Part shown: positions 52,967-61,269 of the stretch, one piece after another | How the letters are laid out: every line of letters starts with the position of its first letter | Position numbering within the stretch: the first letter of the stretch is position 1 | NCBI GenBank assembly: GCA_947039275.1 | Contig: CAMQYL010000003.1 | Span: 59,297-123,296 of the forward strand | Reading direction: 5' to 3' | DNA: 64,000 nt | Source of the DNA: Amulumruptor sp947039275 | GTDB lineage: Bacteria > Bacteroidota > Bacteroidia > Bacteroidales > Muribaculaceae | Made by a program: the position numbers and the translations under genes | The notes under the pieces: generated by a model | Seen by the model: the letters and a program-made list of their open reading frames with translations, nothing else | The model's database searches: none | Told to the model about the DNA's origin: nothing

Positions 52967-54292
52967 ATGATAGAGATAAGCAAGAGAAAACGCAACTTGG
53001 ACATGGGCATAATCACCCTGTGGCTTCATTGGGCACTCGCTACATGTGCCCTTGCGCTGCCCATACTTCTGGGGTATTTTATGCCATTGAAATGGTTGCC
53101 GATGGTTATTTTTATGGAAGTAATCGGTCTGTATTACTACATACGATCATCAGCAGAAGCAGCCCCGAGATGTTATCTGATCATGAACATCTGTGCCCGC
53201 GCCCTCATATGCTCCGGGGTAATCATGCTTATAATCAATATAGCATTCTCAACCGGAGCCATACATGCTCTCTATGAGGCAGACACCCTTAATCGTGAGA
53301 TTCCATTTATTCCCACGCTCATCATCTCCCCCGCGGCTTGTTTCTTTGCGACAATCGCATCCCTCAGAAAATTCAGGCAGTCATTTTGTCAGAATTGCAT
53401 AATACGATACGGCAGCGCAGCCGAACGCGGATTCATCGGTGCGATATACAAGCAGGAAGGAAACCGCCAGTCAGAATTGCTGGCGTGGCTGACAGGACTG
53501 ATAACCCTGTTTGATTGGGGTTACTACCTGACATGCTATATTAATGTGAATTTTAACCGCCCGGATACCTTTTTCCTTGTTGTCATTCCCGTCGGTTTCT
53601 ACGTCCTGACCCTTATCTACACAGCACTCCGCTACTCCGGACTTCTTGCCTACTACAGCAAAGAGGCAATCGGAGCTGCTCGTGCCCGAGGGTCTATCAC
53701 CCAGCTTCGTTTTCTGGTTGTATATGACAATTCCATATTTCTTGGTCCTGATGACCCTGAACAGTCATCACCACGCCTTGACACTCCATATACGCTGACC
53801 ATACACTACTGCAAGGATATACCCATCGAGTTAGTCAAAGACTATTTCTGCAACCTCGCACAAGCCCAGGATGCAACCCTCAAGTACATATATACCTCCG
53901 AGTCAGGCAACCTTGACGGCACAATCCGGCATTACATAGCTACCATAGCCAACAAAGACGATATCGACTATTCCCTCCACCCCGACGGGGAGTGGTACAC
54001 TTTTTACCAGCTCAAGCAGATGATCAACGCACGCAAACTTGCTCCGCTGCTCAGAGCCGAGATAGTCAGGATATACACTACCGTCATGACATGGAAAACA
54101 TATGACGAAAAAGGAAGACGACTATACAAAATCAAAAATTACCGCCCTACTTTCCACTTACAGCAGCTCCCTGACTGGAATGTGGATTTCAATGACAACC
54201 GCTGGCTGTTCATAGCTGCCAACAATGAAGATGTGCGCTTCTTTAAGCTCAGAAGGTTGGTAAAACGGATCTTATTCGGGCGAAAAATCTGA
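52967..54292 (+). CDS. Six-helix membrane protein with large C-terminal domain, unknown
   Basis: Protein of 441 residues. Hydrophobic helices at about 14-38, 43-60, 70-94, 110-130, 168-192 and 201-224. A Cys pair lies in FCQNCIIRYGSAAERGF (about 140-155). The remaining 215 residues are soluble, with RFLVVYDNSIFLG, a HPDGEWYTFYQLKQMI stretch and a basic end. I do not recognise a family; there is some likeness in layout to membrane subunits of secretion machines such as TssN, but I cannot support that name. It sits between DPP-IV (36 bases) and miaA (15 bases). Confidence 0.7.
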   Translation: MIEISKRKRNLDMGIITLWLHWALATCALALPILLGYFMPLKWLPMVIFMEVIGLYYYIRSSAEAAPRCYLIMNICARALICSGVIMLIINIAFSTGAIHALYEADTLNREIPFIPTLIISPAACFFATIASLRKFRQSFCQNCIIRYGSAAERGFIGAIYKQEGNRQSELLAWLTGLITLFDWGYYLTCYINVNFNRPDTFFLVVIPVGFYVLTLIYTALRYSGLLAYYSKEAIGAARARGSITQLRFLVVYDNSIFLGPDDPEQSSPRLDTPYTLTIHYCKDIPIELVKDYFCNLAQAQDATLKYIYTSESGNLDGTIRHYIATIANKDDIDYSLHPDGEWYTFYQLKQMINARKLAPLLRAEIVRIYTTVMTWKTYDEKGRRLYKIKNYRPTFHLQQLPDWNVDFNDNRWLFIAANNEDVRFFKLRRLVKRILFGRKI

Positions 54293-54307
54293 TTAATACT
54301 GACCAAA

Positions 54308-55243
54308 ATGGCATCAGACAACATCCTGCAACTCCTTGTTGTCACCGGACCTACCGCATCGGGCAAGACATACCGTGCCGTGAGTCTTGCAAAGCAGCTT
54401 GACGGCGAAATCATAAGCGCCGATTCACGCCAGATATACCGCAACATGGATATAGGCACAGGTAAGGATCTATATGAATACGGTTCCGTCCCATACCATA
54501 TGATTGACATATGCCCAGCCGGTTATAAGTATAATCTGTACGAATACCTTCGGGATGCCGACAAAGCCATTGCCACTGTCAAGGGCAACGGACACCTGCC
54601 TATAATTTGCGGGGGCACAGGACTTTATATAGAAAGCATCCTCAAAGGTATAAGATTGCCGGAAGTGCCTGAAAACAGGGAACTTCGGGATGCCTTGGCT
54701 GGCAAATCTCTTGAAAAACTGACCGCGCAATTGTCACAGATGAAGACATTGCATAATGTGACCGATGTCGACACATGCCAGAGGGCGATACGCGCCATAG
54801 AGATTGCGACTTATTACCAGCAACATCCCCAGCAGGCTATACTCACCGTCCCCCATCCGATAAACAATGCGCTGATAGTGGGTGTCGACATTGACCGTGA
54901 CAACCGCCGCCACAGGATTTCAGACCGACTTGACGCACGTCTCAGAGAGGGCATGATTGATGAAGTGGACTCTCTGCTTAAAAGCGGCATACCAGCCGAT
55001 GACCTTATCTATTACGGACTTGAATACAAATTCCTGACACTGTATCTGACCGGCAAACTCACATATCAGGAGATGTATTCAGGTCTGGAAACAGCCATAC
55101 ACCAGTTTGCAAAGCGGCAGATGACATGGTTCAGAGGTATGGAGCGACGCGGATTCCATATCCACTGGCTCCCTTATGACATGCCTGACAGCGACTTTAA
55201 CGAAGCAGTCCAGACCCTCATAGATAAATTCCACACCAACTAA
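54308..55243 (+). CDS. miaA: tRNA dimethylallyltransferase
   Basis: Adds the dimethylallyl group to A37 of tRNAs that read UNN codons. The P-loop is GPTASGKTYRAVSLA near residue 12. The catalytic/DMAPP motif is SADSRQIYRNMDIGTGKD, then the dimer/tRNA segment GGTGLYIESILKGI. The anticodon-loop region includes CQRAIRAIEI and the C-terminal QFAKRQMTWFRG. Length 311 is typical. It lies 15 bases after the membrane protein gene and 1 base before yraN. Confidence 0.96.
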   Translation: MASDNILQLLVVTGPTASGKTYRAVSLAKQLDGEIISADSRQIYRNMDIGTGKDLYEYGSVPYHMIDICPAGYKYNLYEYLRDADKAIATVKGNGHLPIICGGTGLYIESILKGIRLPEVPENRELRDALAGKSLEKLTAQLSQMKTLHNVTDVDTCQRAIRAIEIATYYQQHPQQAILTVPHPINNALIVGVDIDRDNRRHRISDRLDARLREGMIDEVDSLLKSGIPADDLIYYGLEYKFLTLYLTGKLTYQEMYSGLETAIHQFAKRQMTWFRGMERRGFHIHWLPYDMPDSDFNEAVQTLIDKFHTN

Positions 55244-55244
55244 A

Positions 55245-55628
55245 ATGGCATTTCACAATGAAGTAGGCAGATGGGGCGAACAGGCGGCATGCGATTATCT
55301 CGTCACACAAGGATACGCTCTTATGGAGCGCAACTGCAAGATCCATCGCATAGAGATAGACATAATCGCATGTAAAGCAGATATGATATGCTTCATCGAG
55401 GTCAAGACTCGCAGCTCTGATGAGATAGACCCTGTCTATGCCATTGATGACCGCAAGATGAAGCGTATGTGCAGAGCAGCAAATGATTATGTCAACGCCC
55501 ACGACCTGCATCTCAACCCTCAGATTGACATAATCACCGTCATCGGTAACCCTGTGTCAGGTGTCCAGCGCATCGAGCACTATCCCGATTGTTACCTGCC
55601 GACACCTGTGACTGCTAAGATTGGTTAA
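55245..55628 (+). CDS. yraN: YraN family (UPF0102) nuclease-like protein
   Basis: Small protein of 127 residues with the UPF0102 fold, related to Holliday-junction-type and restriction-type nucleases. The motif sequence is GRWGEQAACDYLVTQGY, then the core IEIDIIACKADMICFIEVKTR with the Asp and the Glu-Val-Lys pair. PD-(D/E)XK layout is complete. Its cellular task is not established. One base separates it from miaA. Confidence 0.92.
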   Translation: MAFHNEVGRWGEQAACDYLVTQGYALMERNCKIHRIEIDIIACKADMICFIEVKTRSSDEIDPVYAIDDRKMKRMCRAANDYVNAHDLHLNPQIDIITVIGNPVSGVQRIEHYPDCYLPTPVTAKIG

Positions 55629-55656
55629 TTAACTCCATTACAAGCAGAAAATAACA

Positions 55657-55664
55657 TATCTTTG
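55657..55664 (+). promoter_or_regulatory. Bacteroidales -7 box TATCTTTG for rhomboid-EEP genes
   Basis: Exact consensus 33 bases before the rhomboid ATG, in the only sizeable gap of this run. Confidence 0.55.
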
Positions 55665-55696
55665 TACTCCAAACCACATAAACAGCCTATTACAAG

Positions 55697-56446
55697 ATGC
55701 TAAATAACGGTCGAAGTTCATTCCTGAGCAACATACCCCCTGTAACCAAAAATCTCCTGATCATCAATTTCATCATCTGGCTGGCGATGCTCATTGTGCC
55801 GTCAAAACTTGGATTTGATGCCATCGCATATGGAGGGTTACATTACTTTTCAGCCCCGGACTTCAATCCTGTGCAGTTGCTGACCTACATGTTCATGCAC
55901 AGTACGGACACGTTTGCCCATCTGTTTTTCAACATGTTCACCCTGTGGATGTTCGGCATCACACTCGAGCGTGTGCTTGGATCTCAGAGATACCTGTTTT
56001 TCTACATAACAGTGGGCATCGGAGCGGGACTGTTTCAGGAACTCGTATGGGGGCTGACATGGGAAGGTCCGTTTTTTGACTGGGTCGGCAGCTCCACCGG
56101 CTATCCGGTAGAGGCAGTCAAGTCAGCTTATGCCGCCGGAGAGCTGTCGCAATGGCAGAGTTTCTATCTTAACCACATGGTCACTATAGGCGCATCAGGT
56201 GCCATCTACGGCATCCTCCTCGCCTTCGGCATGCTATTCCCCAACCGTCCGCTATTCCTGATGTTCATCCCTGTGCCTATCAAAGCCAAATATATGGTGA
56301 TAGGATACGGTGTCATAGAGATACTGCTCGGAGTCGGTGGCAATGACGGCATAGCACACTTCGCCCACCTCGGAGGCATGATTTTCGGATTCCTTATGAT
56401 ATACTACTGGAAAAAGAAGGGCATTGTACATGGTGACTTTTTCTAA
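55697..56446 (+). CDS. Rhomboid family intramembrane serine protease
   Basis: Membrane protease of 249 residues with six to seven helices. The catalytic dyad is Ser167 in IGASGAIYGILL and His224 in AHFAHLGGMIFGF. The L1/TM2 segment includes HLFFNMFTLWMFG with the supporting Asn/His. An insert between helices (about 120-155, GPFFDWVGSSTGYP) is longer than in GlpG. Substrates are unknown. It overlaps the next small gene by 17 bases. Confidence 0.93.
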   Translation: MLNNGRSSFLSNIPPVTKNLLIINFIIWLAMLIVPSKLGFDAIAYGGLHYFSAPDFNPVQLLTYMFMHSTDTFAHLFFNMFTLWMFGITLERVLGSQRYLFFYITVGIGAGLFQELVWGLTWEGPFFDWVGSSTGYPVEAVKSAYAAGELSQWQSFYLNHMVTIGASGAIYGILLAFGMLFPNRPLFLMFIPVPIKAKYMVIGYGVIEILLGVGGNDGIAHFAHLGGMIFGFLMIYYWKKKGIVHGDFF

Positions 56447-56690
56447 GAAACGCATCCAGAAGATATCTGTAGCACTCAATATCATCGCAGCTGCATGCTC
56501 AATGCTTATAGGCATACCATGGCTCATACGGCATAACCGCGATGACCATCCTCTGCATCCGAAATCAATCCCTGGCAAAAATACGGCATTGCTACGACAC
56601 GCTCTCACCAAGTTACAGAATTCCGGCTATTCAAGCCTGACTGCTGACGAAAGAGAGCTGATAGCCGACAGCATGAAAAGCAACAAGTAA
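56430..56690 (+). CDS. Small membrane-anchored protein, 86 aa
   Basis: Start ATG 56430 (MVTFSKKRIQKIS) is chosen over an upstream TTG; it overlaps the rhomboid gene by 17 bases. One helix at about 14-33 (LNIIAAACSMLIGIPWLI) follows a basic start, then a soluble tail of about 50 residues (SGYSSLTADERELIADSM). I recognise no family. Overlap with the rhomboid and a 14-base gap to the EEP gene suggest they are made together; it could even be a rhomboid partner or substrate. Confidence 0.68.
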   Translation: MVTFSKKRIQKISVALNIIAAACSMLIGIPWLIRHNRDDHPLHPKSIPGKNTALLRHALTKLQNSGYSSLTADERELIADSMKSNK

Positions 56691-56704
56691 CCAACACTGC
56701 CCCT

Positions 56705-57874
56705 GTGGACTTACGCCCTCACATAAAACCGTTTCTCATATCCTCCGTCAAGGACATATGGCCTGACTCGACCGGGCAGAGATGTCCTGTGGTTATGACT
56801 GCCATATTCTGCCTGCTGACCATCTTTGCAGCCTATGCAGGATATATCGCTCCCGCCCATACATTCTTCGGTACAGTGGCACCTCTGGCAGTCATGGCAT
56901 TCCCTTCATTATTATACTTGCTGTTTGCTGCCCTGATAATATGTATCATATTCTGGATCAGAGGTGCCCGCATGCTGTTTGTGACACTGCTGCTGATAAT
57001 CCCATCAGCCATCAAGCTCGTGCCGCTTCACGTCACCCCATACCTGGTGGATCGCTCCAAGGGCGAAAAGACTTTCTCGTTGCTGACCTACAACGTAATG
57101 AGCTTTTTTGACTTTGAGGGTCCATTTAAAGAAGGTGTCCCCAATCGCACCGTCCAGTATATACTTGACTCGAATCCTGACATCGTATGCCTACAGGAAA
57201 CCCTGCGCGCCGCCTATATCAACACCCTCAACATCACCATGAGCCAACGCAATCTCAGGGATTTGAGATACCCCTATCAGATGCACTGGCATGACGGAGG
57301 CATCGCGATGTATTCAAAATACCCAATCAAAGAAATATATATAGGCGACCGCCCCGATATGCCCTATCCCCACTACAAGGCTGCCAGGGTATATCTCTAC
57401 GATGACTCCATCACCATCATCAATTGCCATCTGCAATCCATAGGGCTTGATGTGTCTGACCGCAATATCTACCATGAAGTCACTGACGGAGATATCGACT
57501 TCAAGACCATAGACACAGCTGGCTCCAAAATACTTGACAAACTGACAGACGCGTTTATCGTAAGGGCAAAACAGGCAGAATTCATCCGCTCGGTATTGGA
57601 CTCAATACCGGGCAACGTCATAGTATGTGGAGACTTCAATGACGTACCACTGAGTTTCGCTTCACGTCAGGTGCAGGGCGATGACATGCACGATGCTTTT
57701 GCGACCACATCGCTCGGTCCGCGCATCACCTTTCATGACAACAGATTTTATTTCCGTATAGATCATGTATTCTATCGCGGCAACATCGGAGCCTACCGCA
57801 GCACGTCACCTAATATCCCCAGCTCTGACCATTATCCTCTGCTTGTGAGATTTAAAATGAAATCCAGCAAATAG
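56705..57874 (+). CDS. Membrane-anchored endonuclease/exonuclease/phosphatase family protein 1
   Basis: Protein of 389 residues with a GTG start. Three hydrophobic helices come first (about 30-46, 53-80, 83-105). Then the EEP fold: LLTYNVMSFF, metal Glu in DIVCLQE (near 160-166), VCGDFNDVPLSF (near 308-319) and the final SDHYPL with catalytic Asp-His. Substrates of the family range from phosphoinositides and sphingomyelin to nucleic acids; the anchoring suggests a membrane or periplasmic substrate. The adjacent gene is a paralogue with the same layout. Confidence 0.88.
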   Translation: MDLRPHIKPFLISSVKDIWPDSTGQRCPVVMTAIFCLLTIFAAYAGYIAPAHTFFGTVAPLAVMAFPSLLYLLFAALIICIIFWIRGARMLFVTLLLIIPSAIKLVPLHVTPYLVDRSKGEKTFSLLTYNVMSFFDFEGPFKEGVPNRTVQYILDSNPDIVCLQETLRAAYINTLNITMSQRNLRDLRYPYQMHWHDGGIAMYSKYPIKEIYIGDRPDMPYPHYKAARVYLYDDSITIINCHLQSIGLDVSDRNIYHEVTDGDIDFKTIDTAGSKILDKLTDAFIVRAKQAEFIRSVLDSIPGNVIVCGDFNDVPLSFASRQVQGDDMHDAFATTSLGPRITFHDNRFYFRIDHVFYRGNIGAYRSTSPNIPSSDHYPLLVRFKMKSSK

Positions 57875-57896
57875 CAGCCATTAAAGCCACTCCCTT

Positions 57897-59033
57897 ATGA
57901 CACCACGCCACGCCAACAGAAGCAAAACGGTCATCTCCTCCTGGCTACGACTTTCCATGTGGATTGTTATGGGCATGTTGTGCCTCCTGACCATCTATAG
58001 TGCATATGGGGGATATATACAGCCGTCCCTATCCTTTGCAGGAAAGACCGCTCCGCTCGCCGTTATGGCTTTTCCCGCACTGGTCATAATAGTCGTAGTG
58101 CTTGGCGTGATACTCGGTCTGTGCAGGTCAAAATCAGCATACATAGCCGTAGCCACACTGTGTATCTGTGCACCATCTGTATGGAACATTTGCCCTATTA
58201 ATCTGATCAAAGATCCGGTGCTCGAACAGCATGAGTATAAAGCGTTCAAACTGTTGACATTCAATGTCATGAACATGTGGGATTATGAGGAATCCCACAG
58301 CCACGATGCCGACAACCGCATACTCAGTTTTATCATCCACACCGATGCTGACATCGTATCGCTTCAAGAAATCATCTATTTTCCTAAAGTCGAGCAAAAC
58401 AGCAACGTCACGGCACAGATTGACACCATACATCAGATGTATCCTTATATCAGCAAAGCTACCGATGGAGCTCTGATGGTACTGTCGAAATATCCCATCA
58501 AACGTATCAATATACCCAAACCATTTGTCAACAAGTATCTGCCTTATGCCGCCTATTCCATAGACTTGCCACAAGGTCCGATTACTCTGTTTGACTGCCA
58601 TATGGAAAGCATCGGATTGACCGACTCCGACAAAGCCAGCTATCAGGACATCACCCGTGGCAAAGCTGGCAAAGCTGATATCAAGGACATGAAAAACAGC
58701 GCGCTACACAAGCTAAACGAAGCCTATCGTTCACGCTCTATACAAGTTAACCAACTCAGAGAGGTTGCCGACAGCATAGGCGGCAATATCATCATCGCCG
58801 GAGACTTCAACGATGTGCCCCTGTCCTACTCCATACGCTGCCTGCAAGAGGCAGGTTTCAAAGAAGTATATCCCTCTCTCGCCCTGGGTCCAGGTTTCAC
58901 CTACCACGCTGACCGCCTGTACTTCCGCATAGATCATATGCTCTATCGCGGGACTCTTAAACCTCTGAGTCTCGAGATTCCTAAAGTCAATCTGAGCGAC
59001 CATTATCCCATGATTGCCACTTTTTTGGAGTAA
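57897..59033 (+). CDS. Membrane-anchored endonuclease/exonuclease/phosphatase family protein 2
   Basis: Paralogue of the preceding gene, 378 residues, 22 bases downstream. Shared pieces include AGKTAPLAVMAFPAL at helix 2 and the opening LLTFNVMNMWDYE. The metal-binding motif is DIVSLQE, then AGDFNDVPLSYS and the end SDHYPM. Three membrane helices lie in about 20-95. The active-site residues are kept in both copies, so neither looks like a decaying duplicate. Substrate unknown. Confidence 0.88.
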   Translation: MTPRHANRSKTVISSWLRLSMWIVMGMLCLLTIYSAYGGYIQPSLSFAGKTAPLAVMAFPALVIIVVVLGVILGLCRSKSAYIAVATLCICAPSVWNICPINLIKDPVLEQHEYKAFKLLTFNVMNMWDYEESHSHDADNRILSFIIHTDADIVSLQEIIYFPKVEQNSNVTAQIDTIHQMYPYISKATDGALMVLSKYPIKRINIPKPFVNKYLPYAAYSIDLPQGPITLFDCHMESIGLTDSDKASYQDITRGKAGKADIKDMKNSALHKLNEAYRSRSIQVNQLREVADSIGGNIIIAGDFNDVPLSYSIRCLQEAGFKEVYPSLALGPGFTYHADRLYFRIDHMLYRGTLKPLSLEIPKVNLSDHYPMIATFLE

Positions 59034-59116
59034 AGAGATGTGGGGATTCCAAAAATTATAGCTAACTTGCAGAATAAATGTAATTTAATATCATCACAAT
59101 ACCAATTTTTTCACAT

Positions 59117-61246
59117 ATGACTATCAGGAATCTTGCCACATTGACCTTTGCCGCCGCCATAGTAGGCTACGGCTCGACAGGTTGCAGCAAATCCAAGGCT
59201 GCCGATGAAAATGACAACCCGTTCTTCGCCCAATGGGACACACCTTACGGCATACCGCCTTTTGAAGATATAAAAGTCGAGCATTATAAGCCTGCTTTTG
59301 AAGAAGGCATGAAGCAGCAGCGTCAGGAAATAGCCGACATCACCAGTAACCCCGACGCTCCGACCTATGACAATACAATCGTCCCCCTTGAATACAGCGG
59401 CAAATTCCTTAACCGTGTAGCTCACGTGTTTTTCGCGCTTAACGAGTGTATGAACACACCCGAAATGCAGGATGCAGCTGCTGAAATCATGCCCATGTAC
59501 TCGTCATTCAGCGATGAAATAATGATGAACGACAGCCTGTTTCAGCGCATCAACACACTTTATCAGCAGCGTGACAGCCTCAATCTGACAGTAGCCCAGA
59601 AAAGAGCACTTGAAGAACACTACAAGAACTTCACCCTCAACGGCGCATTGCTCAATGCCGACCAGAAGAAAGAGCTGTCTGACATAAACACTCAGCTGTC
59701 AAACCTATACCTAAAGTTTAACAAGAACCTCCTCTCTGCCACCAATGCCTTCACCATCACTGTAGATGATGAGTCCAGACTCTCGGGCCTTCCTGACAAT
59801 GTCAAGGCGACAGCCAAAGAGGAGGCTGAGAAGCGGGGCATGAAAGACAAGTGGGTATTCACGCTACATGCACCTTCCCGACTGCCGGTGCTGCAGTTTG
59901 CTGAAGACCGCGACCTGCGCCGACAGATGTGGGAAGGATACACCACACTGGCATCTCAAGGCGAAAACGACAACAACCCCGTCATCAAGGATATCGTCAC
60001 ACTGCGCACCAAGAAAGCACAACTTCTCGGTTTCCCCGACTACGCTTCGCTCGCCACAGCCCCCTACATGGCAAAGACACCTGCCGCAGCAAAAGAATTG
60101 CTGATGAAGATATGGAAGCCTGCCGTAGCCAAAGTAAAACGCGAGGTAGCAGACATGCAGAAGATAGCCGATGAAGAGAACAAGGGTATCAAGATCGAAC
60201 CCTGGGACTATTACTACTATGCTGAAAAAGACCGTGTGCGCAAGTACGGTCTTGACGAGAATGTCATCAAGGAATATTTTGCAGTAGACAGCGTACGCAA
60301 AGGCATCTTCACGATGGCTAACAAGCTCTATGGCATCACATTCACACCTATGGATTCTGCTCCAAAATACCATCCGGAGGTTAATGTATATGAAGTCAAG
60401 GATGCCGACGGCAAGCATCTCGCCGTGTTCATGACTGACTATTTCCCCCGCGACACCAAGCGTCAGGGAGCATGGATGGATGCCCTTGAACCGGGCGAAG
60501 TGACCCCCGACGGCAAGGAGACCCGTCCTGTCATCTACAATGTCGGCAACCTGTCACGTCCTACTGCCGATGCCCCGGCATTGATGACCATCGACAATGT
60601 GGAGACCATGTTCCATGAATTCGGACATGCACTCCACGGTATGTTGACACGCGCCACCATACCCTCTCAGATGGGTACCTCCGTTGACCGTGATTTCGTG
60701 GAAATGCCGTCGCAGATCCACGAACACTGGGCGTTTGAGCCTGAACTGCTCAAAGAGTATGCACGCCACTACAAGACAGGTGAAGTCATTCCCGATTCTC
60801 TGGTGACAAAACTCAAAGCCGCATCACACCATAATCAGGGATTCATCATGACCGAACTTGTAGGAGCCGCTCTGCTTGACCTCTACTGGGGCGAACTCAT
60901 ACCTGACCAGAATACCGACATCAAGGCTTTTGAAACAAAAGTAGCCAATGAAATAGGCATGCCGGCAGAACTGACCTTCCGCTACCGCAGTCCTTATTTC
61001 AAGCATATATTCGGTGATGAGGGTTATGCCTCCGGTTACTACACCTACCTGTGGGCAGCTGTTCTCGAATGCGACGGCTACGACCTGTTTAAGGAGCAGG
61101 GTGTATTCAATCCCGAAGCAGCAGCCCGCTTCAAGCATATGCTCGAAATGGGAGGCAGCGAAGACCCGATGAAGCTCTACGTGGACTTCCGCGGCCACAA
61201 GCCCGATGTATCTGCCCTGATCAACGCCCGCGGTCTCAACGAATAA
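59117..61246 (+). CDS. dcp: M3 family peptidyl-dipeptidase lipoprotein
   Basis: Zinc metallopeptidase of 709 residues with a lipobox STGC (Cys near 23), so envelope-anchored rather than cytosolic. The zinc motif is MFHEFGHALHGML (HEFGH near 500) with the third Glu about 28 residues later in the MPSQIHEHW region. Other landmarks of Dcp are HAPSRLPVLQFAEDRDLR and FRYRSPYFKHIFGDEGYASGYYTYLWA. Bacteroidales carry such exported Dcp proteins. It is 83 bases after the EEP pair and 23 before the GH31 gene. Confidence 0.93.
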   Translation: MTIRNLATLTFAAAIVGYGSTGCSKSKAADENDNPFFAQWDTPYGIPPFEDIKVEHYKPAFEEGMKQQRQEIADITSNPDAPTYDNTIVPLEYSGKFLNRVAHVFFALNECMNTPEMQDAAAEIMPMYSSFSDEIMMNDSLFQRINTLYQQRDSLNLTVAQKRALEEHYKNFTLNGALLNADQKKELSDINTQLSNLYLKFNKNLLSATNAFTITVDDESRLSGLPDNVKATAKEEAEKRGMKDKWVFTLHAPSRLPVLQFAEDRDLRRQMWEGYTTLASQGENDNNPVIKDIVTLRTKKAQLLGFPDYASLATAPYMAKTPAAAKELLMKIWKPAVAKVKREVADMQKIADEENKGIKIEPWDYYYYAEKDRVRKYGLDENVIKEYFAVDSVRKGIFTMANKLYGITFTPMDSAPKYHPEVNVYEVKDADGKHLAVFMTDYFPRDTKRQGAWMDALEPGEVTPDGKETRPVIYNVGNLSRPTADAPALMTIDNVETMFHEFGHALHGMLTRATIPSQMGTSVDRDFVEMPSQIHEHWAFEPELLKEYARHYKTGEVIPDSLVTKLKAASHHNQGFIMTELVGAALLDLYWGELIPDQNTDIKAFETKVANEIGMPAELTFRYRSPYFKHIFGDEGYASGYYTYLWAAVLECDGYDLFKEQGVFNPEAAARFKHMLEMGGSEDPMKLYVDFRGHKPDVSALINARGLNE

Positions 61247-61269
61247 TCATATAAAATCCATATAACACA

